Positions 1 to 9,027 of a stretch of DNA of 64,000 nt are shown piece by piece. How positions within the stretch are numbered: the stretch's first letter is position 1; the number at the start of each line of letters is the position of its first letter. The stretch comes from Tropicimonas_B omnivorans (GTDB lineage: Bacteria; Pseudomonadota; Alphaproteobacteria; Rhodobacterales; Rhodobacteraceae), in assembly GCF_031846565.1 (NCBI RefSeq), contig NZ_JAVRHL010000001.1, positions 744,001-808,000 of the forward strand, in the 5' to 3' direction. The position numbers and the translations under genes are program-made. Under the pieces are notes generated by a model. The model was not told where the DNA came from and did not search any database. It worked only from the letters and a program-made list of their open reading frames with translations.

Positions 1-518
1 ATATGGGCGAAATCGCTTCCGAGAGGATAGTGTCGCGTCAGGCCGACCTCCGGCGTCACCCCCGGCAGGGCAGGCGCGTTCACCGCGACTTCGCTCACGT
101 CGGCCCAGTCGAGCTGATCGGCCACGGTGACCGGAACGAAGGGCGAGCGGCGCATGATCTCCTTCATCGCGCGCTCCGAATTCTCGTCCGAGATCGGCAC
201 GAGCGCGCGCAGACGGGCCATCGTCTCCTCGATCTCGCCGGCATCCTCGCGCACCACGACGACGCGGTAATTCTGGGCGTTGCCGGCGATCAGCGCGCCG
301 CCCCGATCGAAGATCAGGCCCCGCGCCGGGGGAAGCAGGCGGATGTTGATGCGGTTCTCTTCGGCCAGAAGACGGAACGCGTCGGCCTGATCCACCTGCA
401 TGTGCCGCATCCGGCCGCCGAGGACGGCCATGAAACCGAGCATCCCGGCCCCGGCGAGGAGGGACCGGCGGGTGATCCGGCGGGCGCTTTCTTCGGTATC
501 TCTGGGGGGCCTGCGCAT
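1..518 (-). CDS. mrdA: Penicillin-binding protein 2 (peptidoglycan transpeptidase), N-terminal part, runs off the window
   Basis: The first 172 codons of PBP2, the transpeptidase that crosslinks peptidoglycan along the cylinder wall with RodA and the Mre proteins. The start is the ATG at 518, eight bases after the mreD stop. The protein opens with an arginine-rich cytoplasmic tail, then one hydrophobic anchor at about residues 19-35, then the class B PBP signature PARGLIFDRGG at residues 64-74 that begins the pedestal region. The catalytic serine domain lies beyond base 1, so activity cannot be judged. Position directly after mreBCD on the same strand is the classical order, and rodA would be expected next. 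Identity rests on context plus the RG-I-DR-G motif. Confidence 0.9.
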   Translation of the reverse strand, partial: MRRPPRDTEESARRITRRSLLAGAGMLGFMAVLGGRMRHMQVDQADAFRLLAEENRINIRLLPPARGLIFDRGGALIAGNAQNYRVVVVREDAGEIEETMARLRALVPISDENSERAMKEIMRRSPFVPVTVADQLDWADVSEVAVNAPALPGVTPEVGLTRHYPLGSDFAH

Positions 519-526
519 CTGGGACC

Positions 527-1066
527 TCACAATCTGTGTCCGAGGGCGTCCGTCTTTCCCGGGCTCGGTTTGCGCACGTTCAGGACATGCGCGGAGAGGA
601 AGGCGACGGCGGGGTATATCGCAGCGGTGACGAGGCCGCGGAAGACCGCGCTGCCGAAGGAGGGGCGATCCACGGCGAAGAGTGCCAGGACGGCGTGGTT
701 CGCGGCAACCATCCCGACGAGAACAACCGTCACGAGGCCCCATTCGAAGGCGAACGGTACGTCCCGGTTTTGCGAGCGGCGCGAGCGGAGAAACTCGGTT
801 CCCGCGATCACGAGCGCCGCTCCGAGGCCGGGCGGACGCTGGAACATGAGGTCCGTGGCCAGATAGACTGCGGCAACGAGAAGCACGGGCACATAGGCCG
901 GGCGGCGGATCGTCCAGCAGAAGGTCAGCGCCAGCAGAAGGTCCGGCCCCGGCAGGACCGGAACCGTCATGTCGAGCGGCAAAAGCCGGACGAAGACGAT
1001 GATCGCCGCCAGAAGGAGGTAGAGCGAGCGAAATCCCCAGAGGCGGGCGGTGACGGGATCAACCAT
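527..1066 (-). CDS. mreD: Rod shape-determining protein MreD
   Basis: A 179-residue polytopic membrane protein, the usual size of MreD, the least conserved member of the elongasome. Several hydrophobic segments are visible: LYLLLAAIIVFVRLLPL near residues 12-28, then stretches around LLLALTFCW, VPVLLVAAVYL and LVTVVLVGMVAA. The ATG at 1066 was chosen because it overlaps the end of mreC by 8 nt and gives the correct length. Longer in-frame extensions upstream are only the antisense-like part of mreC. It should bridge MreC and PBP2/RodA in the inner membrane. Assignment is by size, topology and operon position rather than by a strong motif. Confidence 0.88.
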   Translation of the reverse strand: MVDPVTARLWGFRSLYLLLAAIIVFVRLLPLDMTVPVLPGPDLLLALTFCWTIRRPAYVPVLLVAAVYLATDLMFQRPPGLGAALVIAGTEFLRSRRSQNRDVPFAFEWGLVTVVLVGMVAANHAVLALFAVDRPSFGSAVFRGLVTAAIYPAVAFLSAHVLNVRKPSPGKTDALGHRL

Positions 1067-1994
1067 TTTCGGACTGCCCCGCGGCGAGCTGGTCGATGCC
1101 CTCTTCGGGCACTGGCGGCAAAAGCGGGACGGGCTGCGGCGGCACGATGAGGGAGCCGTCCGCGGGAACCACTTCGCCCTCGTGGGAGCGCAGCACGCGC
1201 ATGAATTCGAGCCGCTCGTAATCGGCCGCGAGGCGCGTGCGGAGGCGTCCATCCGTGCCGGCGATCACCTGGCCGACGAGGATGCCCGACGGAAAGAGCC
1301 CGCCATCGCCCGAGCTGACGACCCGGTCGCCGGGGCGCACCTGGTCGAAATCCTCGATGAAATCGAGCGTCGGGGCGGAGGCGTTGTCCCCCGACAGCAT
1401 CGCGCGCTGACCGGACGGCTGGATCGTCACCGGGATGCGGCTCGCGGCATCGGTCAGGAGGATCACGCGGCTCGTCTGCTTTCCGACACCGGCGATGCGC
1501 CCCACGAGGCCGAGGCCGTCCATCGTCGCCCAGCCGTCGCGGATGCCGTCCCGGCTGCCCACGTTGAGAAGGGCGGACTGGCGGAAGGGGGACCCGCTGT
1601 CGGCCATCACCACGCCGGACACGGAGGTCAGCTTGGGGTCGAGACGGACGGAATTCAGGGCAAGGAGCTTGGCGTTCTCCTGTTCCAACTGCACCGCCGC
1701 CTCTTTCCACGCCTTCATCTGCTGAAGCTCGCGGCGGAGGTCCTGGTTCTGTTCGTAGATCCGCTGGTAGGACTGGAAGTCGTCCACCATGTCGGCGAGG
1801 CTCCGGATCGGAGCGCCGGCGAACTCGAAGCTGGGCACCACGCGGTCGAGCAGCTCCGTGCGCATCCGTTCCACGCGGGGGCTGTCGATGCGCCAGACGA
1901 CGAAGATCGCGAGGCACAGGACGATCGTCACCCCGACGAGGATGCGTCGGACCGGACTGACGTAGTCTATGCCGTTGCCTGCGCTGCGTGCCAC
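1059..1994 (-). CDS. mreC: Rod shape-determining protein MreC
   Basis: A 311-residue bitopic protein with a short cytoplasmic tail, one transmembrane helix at about residues 18-34, a coiled coil around 75-115 (QNQDLRRELQQMK and following) and then the periplasmic beta-barrel domain with characteristic patches such as GLVGRIAGVG, SRVILLTD and GDRVVSSGDGGLFPSGI. MreC is a periplasmic scaffold that dimerises and activates PBP2. The C-terminal tail after residue 280 is proline-rich (PPQPVPLLPPVPEEG), common in alphaproteobacterial MreC. It lies 46 nt downstream of mreB and overlaps mreD, consistent with one transcript. Confidence 0.95.
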   Translation of the reverse strand: MARSAGNGIDYVSPVRRILVGVTIVLCLAIFVVWRIDSPRVERMRTELLDRVVPSFEFAGAPIRSLADMVDDFQSYQRIYEQNQDLRRELQQMKAWKEAAVQLEQENAKLLALNSVRLDPKLTSVSGVVMADSGSPFRQSALLNVGSRDGIRDGWATMDGLGLVGRIAGVGKQTSRVILLTDAASRIPVTIQPSGQRAMLSGDNASAPTLDFIEDFDQVRPGDRVVSSGDGGLFPSGILVGQVIAGTDGRLRTRLAADYERLEFMRVLRSHEGEVVPADGSLIVPPQPVPLLPPVPEEGIDQLAAGQSENG

Positions 1995-2040
1995 GGGTGC
2001 CCTCGGTCGGAGTGGATGATGTGGCGGCGTGAGCCGATGG

Positions 2041-3078
2041 TCAGCTGTCGTAGTCTATCACATGCCGAAGCTGTTTTTCATACTCCAGCGCCTTGCCCGT
2101 CCCGAGGGCCACACAATTGAGTGACTCGTCCGCGACCGAGATCGCGAGGCCGGTCTGCTCCCGGAGCGCCAGATCGAGCTCTCCGAGGAGGGCGCCGCCG
2201 CCAGTGAGCATGACGCCGCGATCCACGATATCCGCCGCGAGGTCGGGCGGTGTCGCCTCGAGCGCCGTCATCACCGCCTCGCAGATCGCCTGCACCGGCT
2301 CCGACAGGGCCTCGGCGACCTGCGCTTGGTTGATCTCGGTTTCCTTCGGCACGCCGTTGAGAAGGTCCCGGCCGCGGATCTGCATGGACGCGCCGCGCCC
2401 GTCATCGGGCATCCGGGCGGTGCCGATGGAGGTCTTGATCCGCTCGGCGGTCGAATCGCCGATCAGGATATTGTGCTGGCGCCGCAGGTAGCTGACGATC
2501 GCGTCGTCCATTCGGTCGCCGCCGACGCGGACGGAGCGGGCATAGACGATGTCGCCAAGGGACAGGACCGCGACTTCCGTCGTGCCGCCGCCGATATCGA
2601 CGACCATAGAACCGGTGGGATCGGTGATGGGCATGCCCGCCCCAATCGCCGCCGCGATGGGCTCGGCAATGAGACCGGCCCGCCGGGCCCCCGCCGACAG
2701 GACGGATTGCCGGATCGCCCGTTTCTCCACCGGCGTCGCGCCGTGGGGGACGCAGACGATGATCTTCGGCTTGGTGAAGGTCGTGCGCTTGTGAACCTTG
2801 CGGATGAAGTGCTTGATCATCTCCTCGGCCACGTCGAAGTCGGCGATGACGCCCTCCCGCATGGGCCGTATCGCCTCGATGGAGCCCGGCGTGCGGCCGA
2901 GCATCAGCTTGGCATCCTCGCCGACCGCGAGCACCTCCTTGCGGCCACCCTTGATGTGGTACGCCACTACCGAAGGTTCGTTCAGGATCACGCCGCGTCC
3001 CTTGACGTAGACGAGGGTATTCGCCGTGCCGAGGTCGATCGCCATGTCCGATGAAAACAATCCGCCCAGTCGGAACAT
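2041..3078 (-). CDS. mreB: Rod shape-determining actin homologue MreB
   Basis: A 345-residue bacterial actin that organises lateral wall synthesis. Actin ATPase motifs are present: phosphate-1 DLGTANT at residues 15-21, connecting and phosphate-2 VDIGGGTTEVAVLS in the middle, and the adenosine motif LTGGGALLGELD near the end. The N-terminus MFRLGGLFSSD is the usual amphipathic membrane-binding helix. The ATG at 3078 is preceded by a strong GAAGGAG ribosome binding site. An ATG 12 codons upstream is less suitable because it would displace the amphipathic helix. It is the first gene of mreBCD-mrdA and has a plausible sigma-70 promoter about 60 nt upstream. Confidence 0.98.
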   Translation of the reverse strand: MFRLGGLFSSDMAIDLGTANTLVYVKGRGVILNEPSVVAYHIKGGRKEVLAVGEDAKLMLGRTPGSIEAIRPMREGVIADFDVAEEMIKHFIRKVHKRTTFTKPKIIVCVPHGATPVEKRAIRQSVLSAGARRAGLIAEPIAAAIGAGMPITDPTGSMVVDIGGGTTEVAVLSLGDIVYARSVRVGGDRMDDAIVSYLRRQHNILIGDSTAERIKTSIGTARMPDDGRGASMQIRGRDLLNGVPKETEINQAQVAEALSEPVQAICEAVMTALEATPPDLAADIVDRGVMLTGGGALLGELDLALREQTGLAISVADESLNCVALGTGKALEYEKQLRHVIDYDS

Positions 3079-3135
3079 GAATTCTCCTTCCGAAAACTCG
3101 TGGAACCGCGACACCCCGGTCCGCGGGCCGAGCCG

Positions 3136-3164
3136 CTTATAGGCGTAGGGGGCTGTGCGGAAAA
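3136..3164 (-). promoter_or_regulatory. Putative sigma-70 promoter of mreBCD-mrdA
   Basis: On the minus strand, TTTTCC (3159-3164) and TATAAG (3136-3141) are separated by exactly 17 bp. The -10 matches TATAAT in five of six positions. The -35 match is weaker. The -10 ends about 57 nt upstream of the mreB ATG, leaving a normal 5' leader. No promoter mapping is available, so this is a motif-based proposal. Confidence 0.45.
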
Positions 3165-3256
3165 GGGGGGCGCGGTGGCCTATGCGCGCAATCCTGCCGT
3201 CTGGTGAAGTCGTTGTCCATGATGCAGTAATGTCGCTCCCGCGCCCCGATCACGGA

Positions 3257-4251
3257 ATGAAAGTGATGACACCGCATCTGCCGGACCGCCTGCTCTTCGC
3301 GGCGGTGAATCTTTGGGTGCGCCGACGGCACAAGCGGCTCGTACGCTTCTGCCGCGAGCATCCCGAGCGCTGGGCGGGGATGCCGTGGCCGGCCCTGCCG
3401 CGCTCGGTGTCGGCGAAATTCGCGTGGCGCAAGCTCTTCGATCACGATCCGCGCTTCGTGCTGCTGTCCGACAAGCTGGCCGTCCGGCGCTGGGCGAAGG
3501 ACGAGGGGGTCGACGTTCCCTTCCCGCGTCTCCTCTGGGAAGGGACGGATGCCGATGCCATTCCCGAGGCCCTTCTGGCGCAGGACGTGGTGCTCAAAGC
3601 GAATCACGGCTCGTCGATGAACATCTTCCCGGCCCGGACCGACATGGATGATGCTGCGATACGGCAAAGGGCGGCGCGCTGGCTTCGGACCCGCTACGGC
3701 GAGGCGGCGCAGGAAACGGCCTACCTGTCGATCGAGCCTCGCCTCTTCGTGGAGGAAAGCGTCGGCTTCGGCGCGCTGGAGGAGATCAAGTTCTACACCT
3801 TCGGCCCGGAGATCGGCCGGATCTTCCGCTCCCGCGGCCGGGACACGGCGGACGAGGCGGCCACAATTCTGCTGCCGGACGGGGCAGGGGGCTTCGAGCA
3901 GGGCGCACGGTCAGACGTCGTCGACCGCACGCTCGATGCGCCGCTCCCGGAATGCTGGGATCGCCTTGTCGATCTGGCGCGGCGGATCGGCGGGCAATTT
4001 GATCAGGTCCGGGTGGACTTCCTCGTGGAGGGCGAGCGGTTCTGGCTCGGCGAGCTGACCCTCTACACTCAAAAGGGATACATCCCCGCGCCCGAGGCCG
4101 AGGCAGGCGGGTGGCTCGCGGAAATGTGGGACATCCGGCGCAGTCGCGCCTTCGAAAGCGCGCCACGGGGCTGGCGCGGGGCCTACCTGCGGCGCCTGAA
4201 GCGGCATCTGGAAAGGGAAGCCGCCGCCCGGCACGGGGCGGCGGCGGAAGG

Positions 4252-4270
<19 letters not shown>
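3257..4270 (+). CDS. TupA-like ATP-grasp protein, probably polysaccharide-associated
   Basis: About 337 residues resembling the TupA-like ATP-grasp family often found in capsule and teichuronopeptide clusters, where members are thought to ligate amino acids to sugars. Visible landmarks are RFVLLSDKLAVRRW (domain entry), DVVLKANHGSSMNIF (nucleotide-binding lysine strand), PRLFVEESVG, EEIKFYTFGPEIG, and DQVRVDFLVEGERFWLGELTLY with the acidic metal ligands. The start is uncertain: ATGs at 3230 and 3257 are in frame and neither has a convincing ribosome binding site. Its 3' end overlaps the leuA end by 19 nt, tail to tail. There is no capsule cluster beside it, so it is an orphan of its family. 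Acceptor substrate unknown. Confidence 0.75.
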
Positions 4271-5829
<1,559 letters not shown>

Positions 5830-5837
5830 GGAAGTCT

Positions 5838-5920
5838 TCCTTAGCTCTTGTCTCGATCCTTCCAGCGCTGTTCCACCCCTGAGCGGCGCGCCGGAGGGCA
5901 CGCTCAGAGGCAGCTAAGGA
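5838..5920 (-). promoter_or_regulatory. Putative leucine attenuator: nested inverted repeats between the leader peptide and leuA
   Basis: Two nested perfect inverted repeats lie between the leader peptide and leuA. The outer arms are 5838-5846 (TCCTTAGCT on the plus strand) and 5912-5920 (AGCTAAGGA). The inner arms are 5879-5885 (CTGAGCG) and 5901-5907 (CGCTCAG) with a 15-nt loop. In the transcript the outer left arm is the leucine-codon region of the leader, and the outer right arm contains the AAGGA of the leuA ribosome binding site. The inner stem holds the leader stop codon. No U-tract follows, so masking of the ribosome binding site fits better than transcription termination. The repeats are seen directly. 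The mechanism is inferred. Confidence 0.6.
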
Positions 5921-5987
5921 GAAGGAGCGCCGGACGGGCGCGGCGCAGGATCTGCGCGTCGGCTGCGATATGTGGGCGTCCGGTCAT
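5904..5987 (-). CDS. leuL: leuA leader peptide (27 residues, leucine run)
   Basis: A 27-codon reading frame from the ATG at 5987 to TGA at 5904, ending 74 nt before leuA. The peptide ends ALLLLSCL: four consecutive leucine codons (CTC CTT CTC CTT), then Ser, Cys and a final Leu before the stop. Such runs are the hallmark of attenuator peptides for leucine operons, and leuA attenuators have been predicted in alphaproteobacteria. There is no ribosome binding site, and the proposed -10 box ends only 7 nt before the ATG, so the transcript would begin at or next to the AUG, as described for the leaderless trpL of Sinorhizobium. Stalling on the leucine codons would cover the segment complementary to the leuA ribosome binding site. 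Confidence 0.65.
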   Translation of the reverse strand: MTGRPHIAADAQILRRARPALLLLSCL

Positions 5988-5994
5988 GTCGCGG

Positions 5995-6022
5995 ACTATA
6001 ATCACGCAAAGGTAAATGAAAA
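5995..6022 (-). promoter_or_regulatory. Putative promoter of the leuA leader transcript
   Basis: On the minus strand, TTTTCA (6017-6022) and TATAGT (5995-6000) are spaced by 16 bp. Both match the sigma-70 consensus at four to five positions. Transcription would start about 7 nt downstream, on the leader-peptide ATG at 5987. Motif-based only. Confidence 0.45.
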
Positions 6023-6065
6023 CCCCTCGATTGACCGCTCCGTGCCCGCTTCTACCTCCCCCGGC

Positions 6066-6788
6066 ATGGAACCCAAGACTGCAATCGTGACCGGCGCGGC
6101 CGGCACCATCGGGCGGGCGATCTGCGAAAGCCTTGCCGGCAAGGGGTGGCGCGTCGCGGCGCTGGACCTGGATGCGGACGGCCTCGCGCGGGTCGAGGGC
6201 GGCGTCCTGCCGATCACTTGCGATGTCACGGACGAAGCGGCGGTCGCCGAGGCCTTCGCGAAAGCGGGGAGCGAGTTCGGGACGCCGGGCATCGACCTTC
6301 TCGTCTCGAATGCCGGCATCGCCCATCCCGTCACCGGCCCCATCGAGGAGCTGTCGCTGGCAGGCTGGCGCAGGATGACGGACAGTCATCTCCTCGGCGC
6401 CTTCCTGACGGTCCGCGCCGCAGTGCCGGGATTGCGGGCGAGGGGCGGCTCCATCGTCACCATGTCCTCCGTGCGCGCCGTTCAGGCGGAGCCCGACTGC
6501 GAGGGCTACGGCGCCGCGAAGGGCGGGCTGATCGGGCTGACCCAGTCCCTCGCCGTCTCCCTCGGCCCAGAGGTGAGGGCGAACACGATCCTGCCCGGCT
6601 GGATCGTCCCGCCCAAGGAGCGGCCGGACTTGCGCGAGGTCGACCATGGCCAGCATCCGGCGGGCCGCGCCGGCCGGCCCGAGGATATCGCCGAGGCGGT
6701 GATCTACCTCGAGGGTGCCGGGTTCGTCACGGGGCAGACGCTGGTGGTGGACGGCGGCATGGGCCGCAAGATGGTCTACGCCGAATGA
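6066..6788 (+). CDS. Short-chain dehydrogenase/reductase (SDR)
   Basis: 240-residue classical SDR. The NAD(P)-binding TGAAGTIG motif is at residues 9-16, the NAG stabilising motif near 91-94, a catalytic serine around 134-135 and the Y148-G-A-A-K152 pair. An acidic DLD after beta-2 (about 34-36) favours NAD over NADP. Near the C-terminus GQTLVVDGGMG is typical of the family. Substrate unknown. The start at 6066 places the Rossmann motif at the normal distance. It is the first gene of a three-gene operon: its stop overlaps the next start as ATGA, and that gene in turn overlaps a photolyase, so a light-stress or pigment-related role is possible but unproven. Confidence 0.88.
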   Translation: MEPKTAIVTGAAGTIGRAICESLAGKGWRVAALDLDADGLARVEGGVLPITCDVTDEAAVAEAFAKAGSEFGTPGIDLLVSNAGIAHPVTGPIEELSLAGWRRMTDSHLLGAFLTVRAAVPGLRARGGSIVTMSSVRAVQAEPDCEGYGAAKGGLIGLTQSLAVSLGPEVRANTILPGWIVPPKERPDLREVDHGQHPAGRAGRPEDIAEAVIYLEGAGFVTGQTLVVDGGMGRKMVYAE

Positions 6789-7441
6789 GGTCGCTCGTCG
6801 TGGGCGCCTCCGGCGGGATCGGATCGGCACTGGCGGAAGCGCTCGGGGAGCGGGGGGAAGTCGTCTCGCTGTCGCGCGGCGAGGACGGGCTCGACGTGCG
6901 GGACGAGGCGTCGGTCGAGCGCTGTCTTGGCGCGCTGCAGGGGGAGTTCGACCTGATCCTCTGCGCCGTCGGCATCCTCGACGCGGGCGCTCCGCCCGAG
7001 AAATCCATCGCCGCCGTGACGCCCGTCTCCATGACCCGCCTCTTCGAGGTGAACGCGGCCGGTCCCATGCTCGTCCTCAAGCACGCCCTGCGGCTGCTGC
7101 CGAAGGACAGGCCGGCCACCTTCGCCGCGCTCTCCGCCCGCGTCGGATCGATCGGGGACAATCGCATCGGCGGCTGGCATTCCTATCGCGCGTCCAAGGC
7201 GGCGCTGAACATGCTGATGCACGGCGCGGCCATCGAACTTGCCCGCACGCACCGGCAGGCGACCCTCCTCTGCCTCCACCCCGGCACCGTCGCGACGCCG
7301 TTCACCGAGGATTACACCGCACGGCACACAACCGTCCCGCCGGCGGAGGCCGCCGCCAATCTCCTCGCGGTGCTGGACCGTCTCGGCCCCGAGGAAAGCG
7401 GCGGGTTCTTCGATCAGCATGGCAGGGGAATCGACTGGTGA
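6785..7441 (+). CDS. SDR family protein, CsgA/C-factor-like
   Basis: 218 residues, a short SDR with the nucleotide motif VGASGGIG at residues 6-13 and the catalytic Y134-R-A-S-K138. The length and the SSK-type active-site region (SYRASKAALNML) are like the C-factor (CsgA) subgroup. Its ATG overlaps the stop of the preceding SDR (ATGA), and its own stop overlaps the GTG start of the photolyase (GTGA), implying translational coupling through all three genes. Two adjacent SDRs preceding a photolyase suggests a joint pathway, but the substrate cannot be read from the sequence. Confidence 0.85.
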   Translation: MRSLVVGASGGIGSALAEALGERGEVVSLSRGEDGLDVRDEASVERCLGALQGEFDLILCAVGILDAGAPPEKSIAAVTPVSMTRLFEVNAAGPMLVLKHALRLLPKDRPATFAALSARVGSIGDNRIGGWHSYRASKAALNMLMHGAAIELARTHRQATLLCLHPGTVATPFTEDYTARHTTVPPAEAAANLLAVLDRLGPEESGGFFDQHGRGIDW

Positions 7442-8964
7442 GCCGTCTCGTTCTCGTCCTCGGAGATCAGCTTTCCCCGGACATCCACGCGCTGCGCGAG
7501 GCCGACAGGGACGAGGATGTCGTCGTCATGGCCGAGGTCATGTCCGAGGCGAGCTATGTTCGCCATCATCCCAAGAAGATTGCCTTCCTCTTCGCCGCCA
7601 TGCGCAAGTTCGCCGCGCGGCTGAGGCAGGACGGCTGGACGGTGGACTACACCGAACTCGACGATACCGAGAACACGGGCTCCATCCCCGGCGAGCTCCT
7701 GCGCCGCGCGGAGCAGCGGGGCAGCGCCGAGGTGCTGGCTACCGAGCCCGGCGAATGGCGTCTGATCGAGGCTCTGAACGATTGCCCGCTCGACGTCACG
7801 CAGCTTTCGGATGATCGCTTTCTCGCCAGTCACGCCCGCTTCGAGGACTGGGCGAAGGATCGCAAGGAACTCCGGATGGAGTGGTTCTACCGCGAGATGC
7901 GGCGGGAGACCGGCCTTCTGATGGAGGACGGGGAGCCGGCGGGCGGGAAATGGAACTTCGACCACGAGAACCGCAAGCCCGCTCCCGGCGAGATCGACTA
8001 TGGCGGACCCATGGAATTCACGCCCGACGAGATCGTGGAGGAGGTGCTGGACCTCGTCGAGGCCCGGTTCGGCGAGAATTTTGGGGACCTCCGCCCCTTC
8101 GCTCTCGCCACCGAACCCGTCCAGGCCCGGCGCGCGCTCACGCATTTCGTCAAGAACGCCCTGCCGAAGTTCGGCGATTACCAGGACGCGATGCTGGAGG
8201 TGAACGGCTTTCTCTACCACGCCCATGTCTCGTTCTACCTCAATGCCGGGCTCCTGAGCTGGCAGGAGATCTGCGAGGCGGCGGAAGAGGCGTGGCGGCA
8301 GGGAGACGCGCCGATCAATGCCGTCGAAGGCTTCATCCGCCAGATCATCGGCTGGCGGGAGTACATGCGCGGGATCTATTTCCTGCAGGGGCCGGACTAC
8401 ACCTCCCGCAACATCCTGAACCATGACCGCGACCTGCCCGGGTTCTACTGGGGCGGCGAGACGCGGATGAACTGCGTCGGCTCGGCCGTAAGGGACACGA
8501 AGGACCACGCCTACGCCCACCATATCCAGCGCCTGATGGTGACGGGCAACTTCGCCCTCCTCGCCGGGATCGACCCGCACCAGGTGCACGAATGGTACCT
8601 GGAGGTCTATGCCGATGCCTATGAATGGGTGGAGGCGCCCAATGTCATCGGCATGAGCCAGTTCGCCGATGGCGGGGTCGTGGGCTCGAAACCCTACATT
8701 TCCTCGGGCAATTACATCGACAGGATGTCCGACTACTGCGCCGGCTGTCATTACGACGTGAAGACCAAGACAGGGGAGGGGGCCTGCCCGTTCAACCTGC
8801 TCTACTGGGCCTTCCTCGACAGGCACAGGGACCGCTTCGAGCGCAACCCCCGGATGGGCAACATGTACCGCACCTGGGATCGGATGAAGGACGAGAAGCG
8901 CGACACGATCCTCGGCGAAGCGGAGGAGTTCCTCGGCCGCATGGAGAAGGGCGAGGTGGTCTAG
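7438..8964 (+). CDS. phrB: Iron-sulfur bacterial cryptochrome/photolyase (PhrB type)
   Basis: 508 residues starting at the GTG at 7438, coupled to the preceding SDR. This is the FeS-BCP class of (6-4) photolyases: an N-terminal DUF523-like alpha/beta domain beginning RLVLVLGDQLS, an all-helical FAD domain, and four cysteines C346, C434, C437 and C450. Their spacing (88, 3, 13) equals that of the [4Fe-4S] ligands in Agrobacterium PhrB (C350, C438, C441, C454), which fixes the class with confidence. Members bind FAD and usually a dimethylribityllumazine antenna and repair (6-4) photoproducts, or act as light sensors (CryB of Rhodobacter). Which role applies here cannot be read directly. Confidence 0.95.
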   Translation: MSRLVLVLGDQLSPDIHALREADRDEDVVVMAEVMSEASYVRHHPKKIAFLFAAMRKFAARLRQDGWTVDYTELDDTENTGSIPGELLRRAEQRGSAEVLATEPGEWRLIEALNDCPLDVTQLSDDRFLASHARFEDWAKDRKELRMEWFYREMRRETGLLMEDGEPAGGKWNFDHENRKPAPGEIDYGGPMEFTPDEIVEEVLDLVEARFGENFGDLRPFALATEPVQARRALTHFVKNALPKFGDYQDAMLEVNGFLYHAHVSFYLNAGLLSWQEICEAAEEAWRQGDAPINAVEGFIRQIIGWREYMRGIYFLQGPDYTSRNILNHDRDLPGFYWGGETRMNCVGSAVRDTKDHAYAHHIQRLMVTGNFALLAGIDPHQVHEWYLEVYADAYEWVEAPNVIGMSQFADGGVVGSKPYISSGNYIDRMSDYCAGCHYDVKTKTGEGACPFNLLYWAFLDRHRDRFERNPRMGNMYRTWDRMKDEKRDTILGEAEEFLGRMEKGEVV

Positions 8965-9027
8965 CCTGGCGGATCGGCGAAGGCGCCGTGGGCGAGGGCC
9001 CCGCCGATGCGGGACCGTCGCGCAGGC

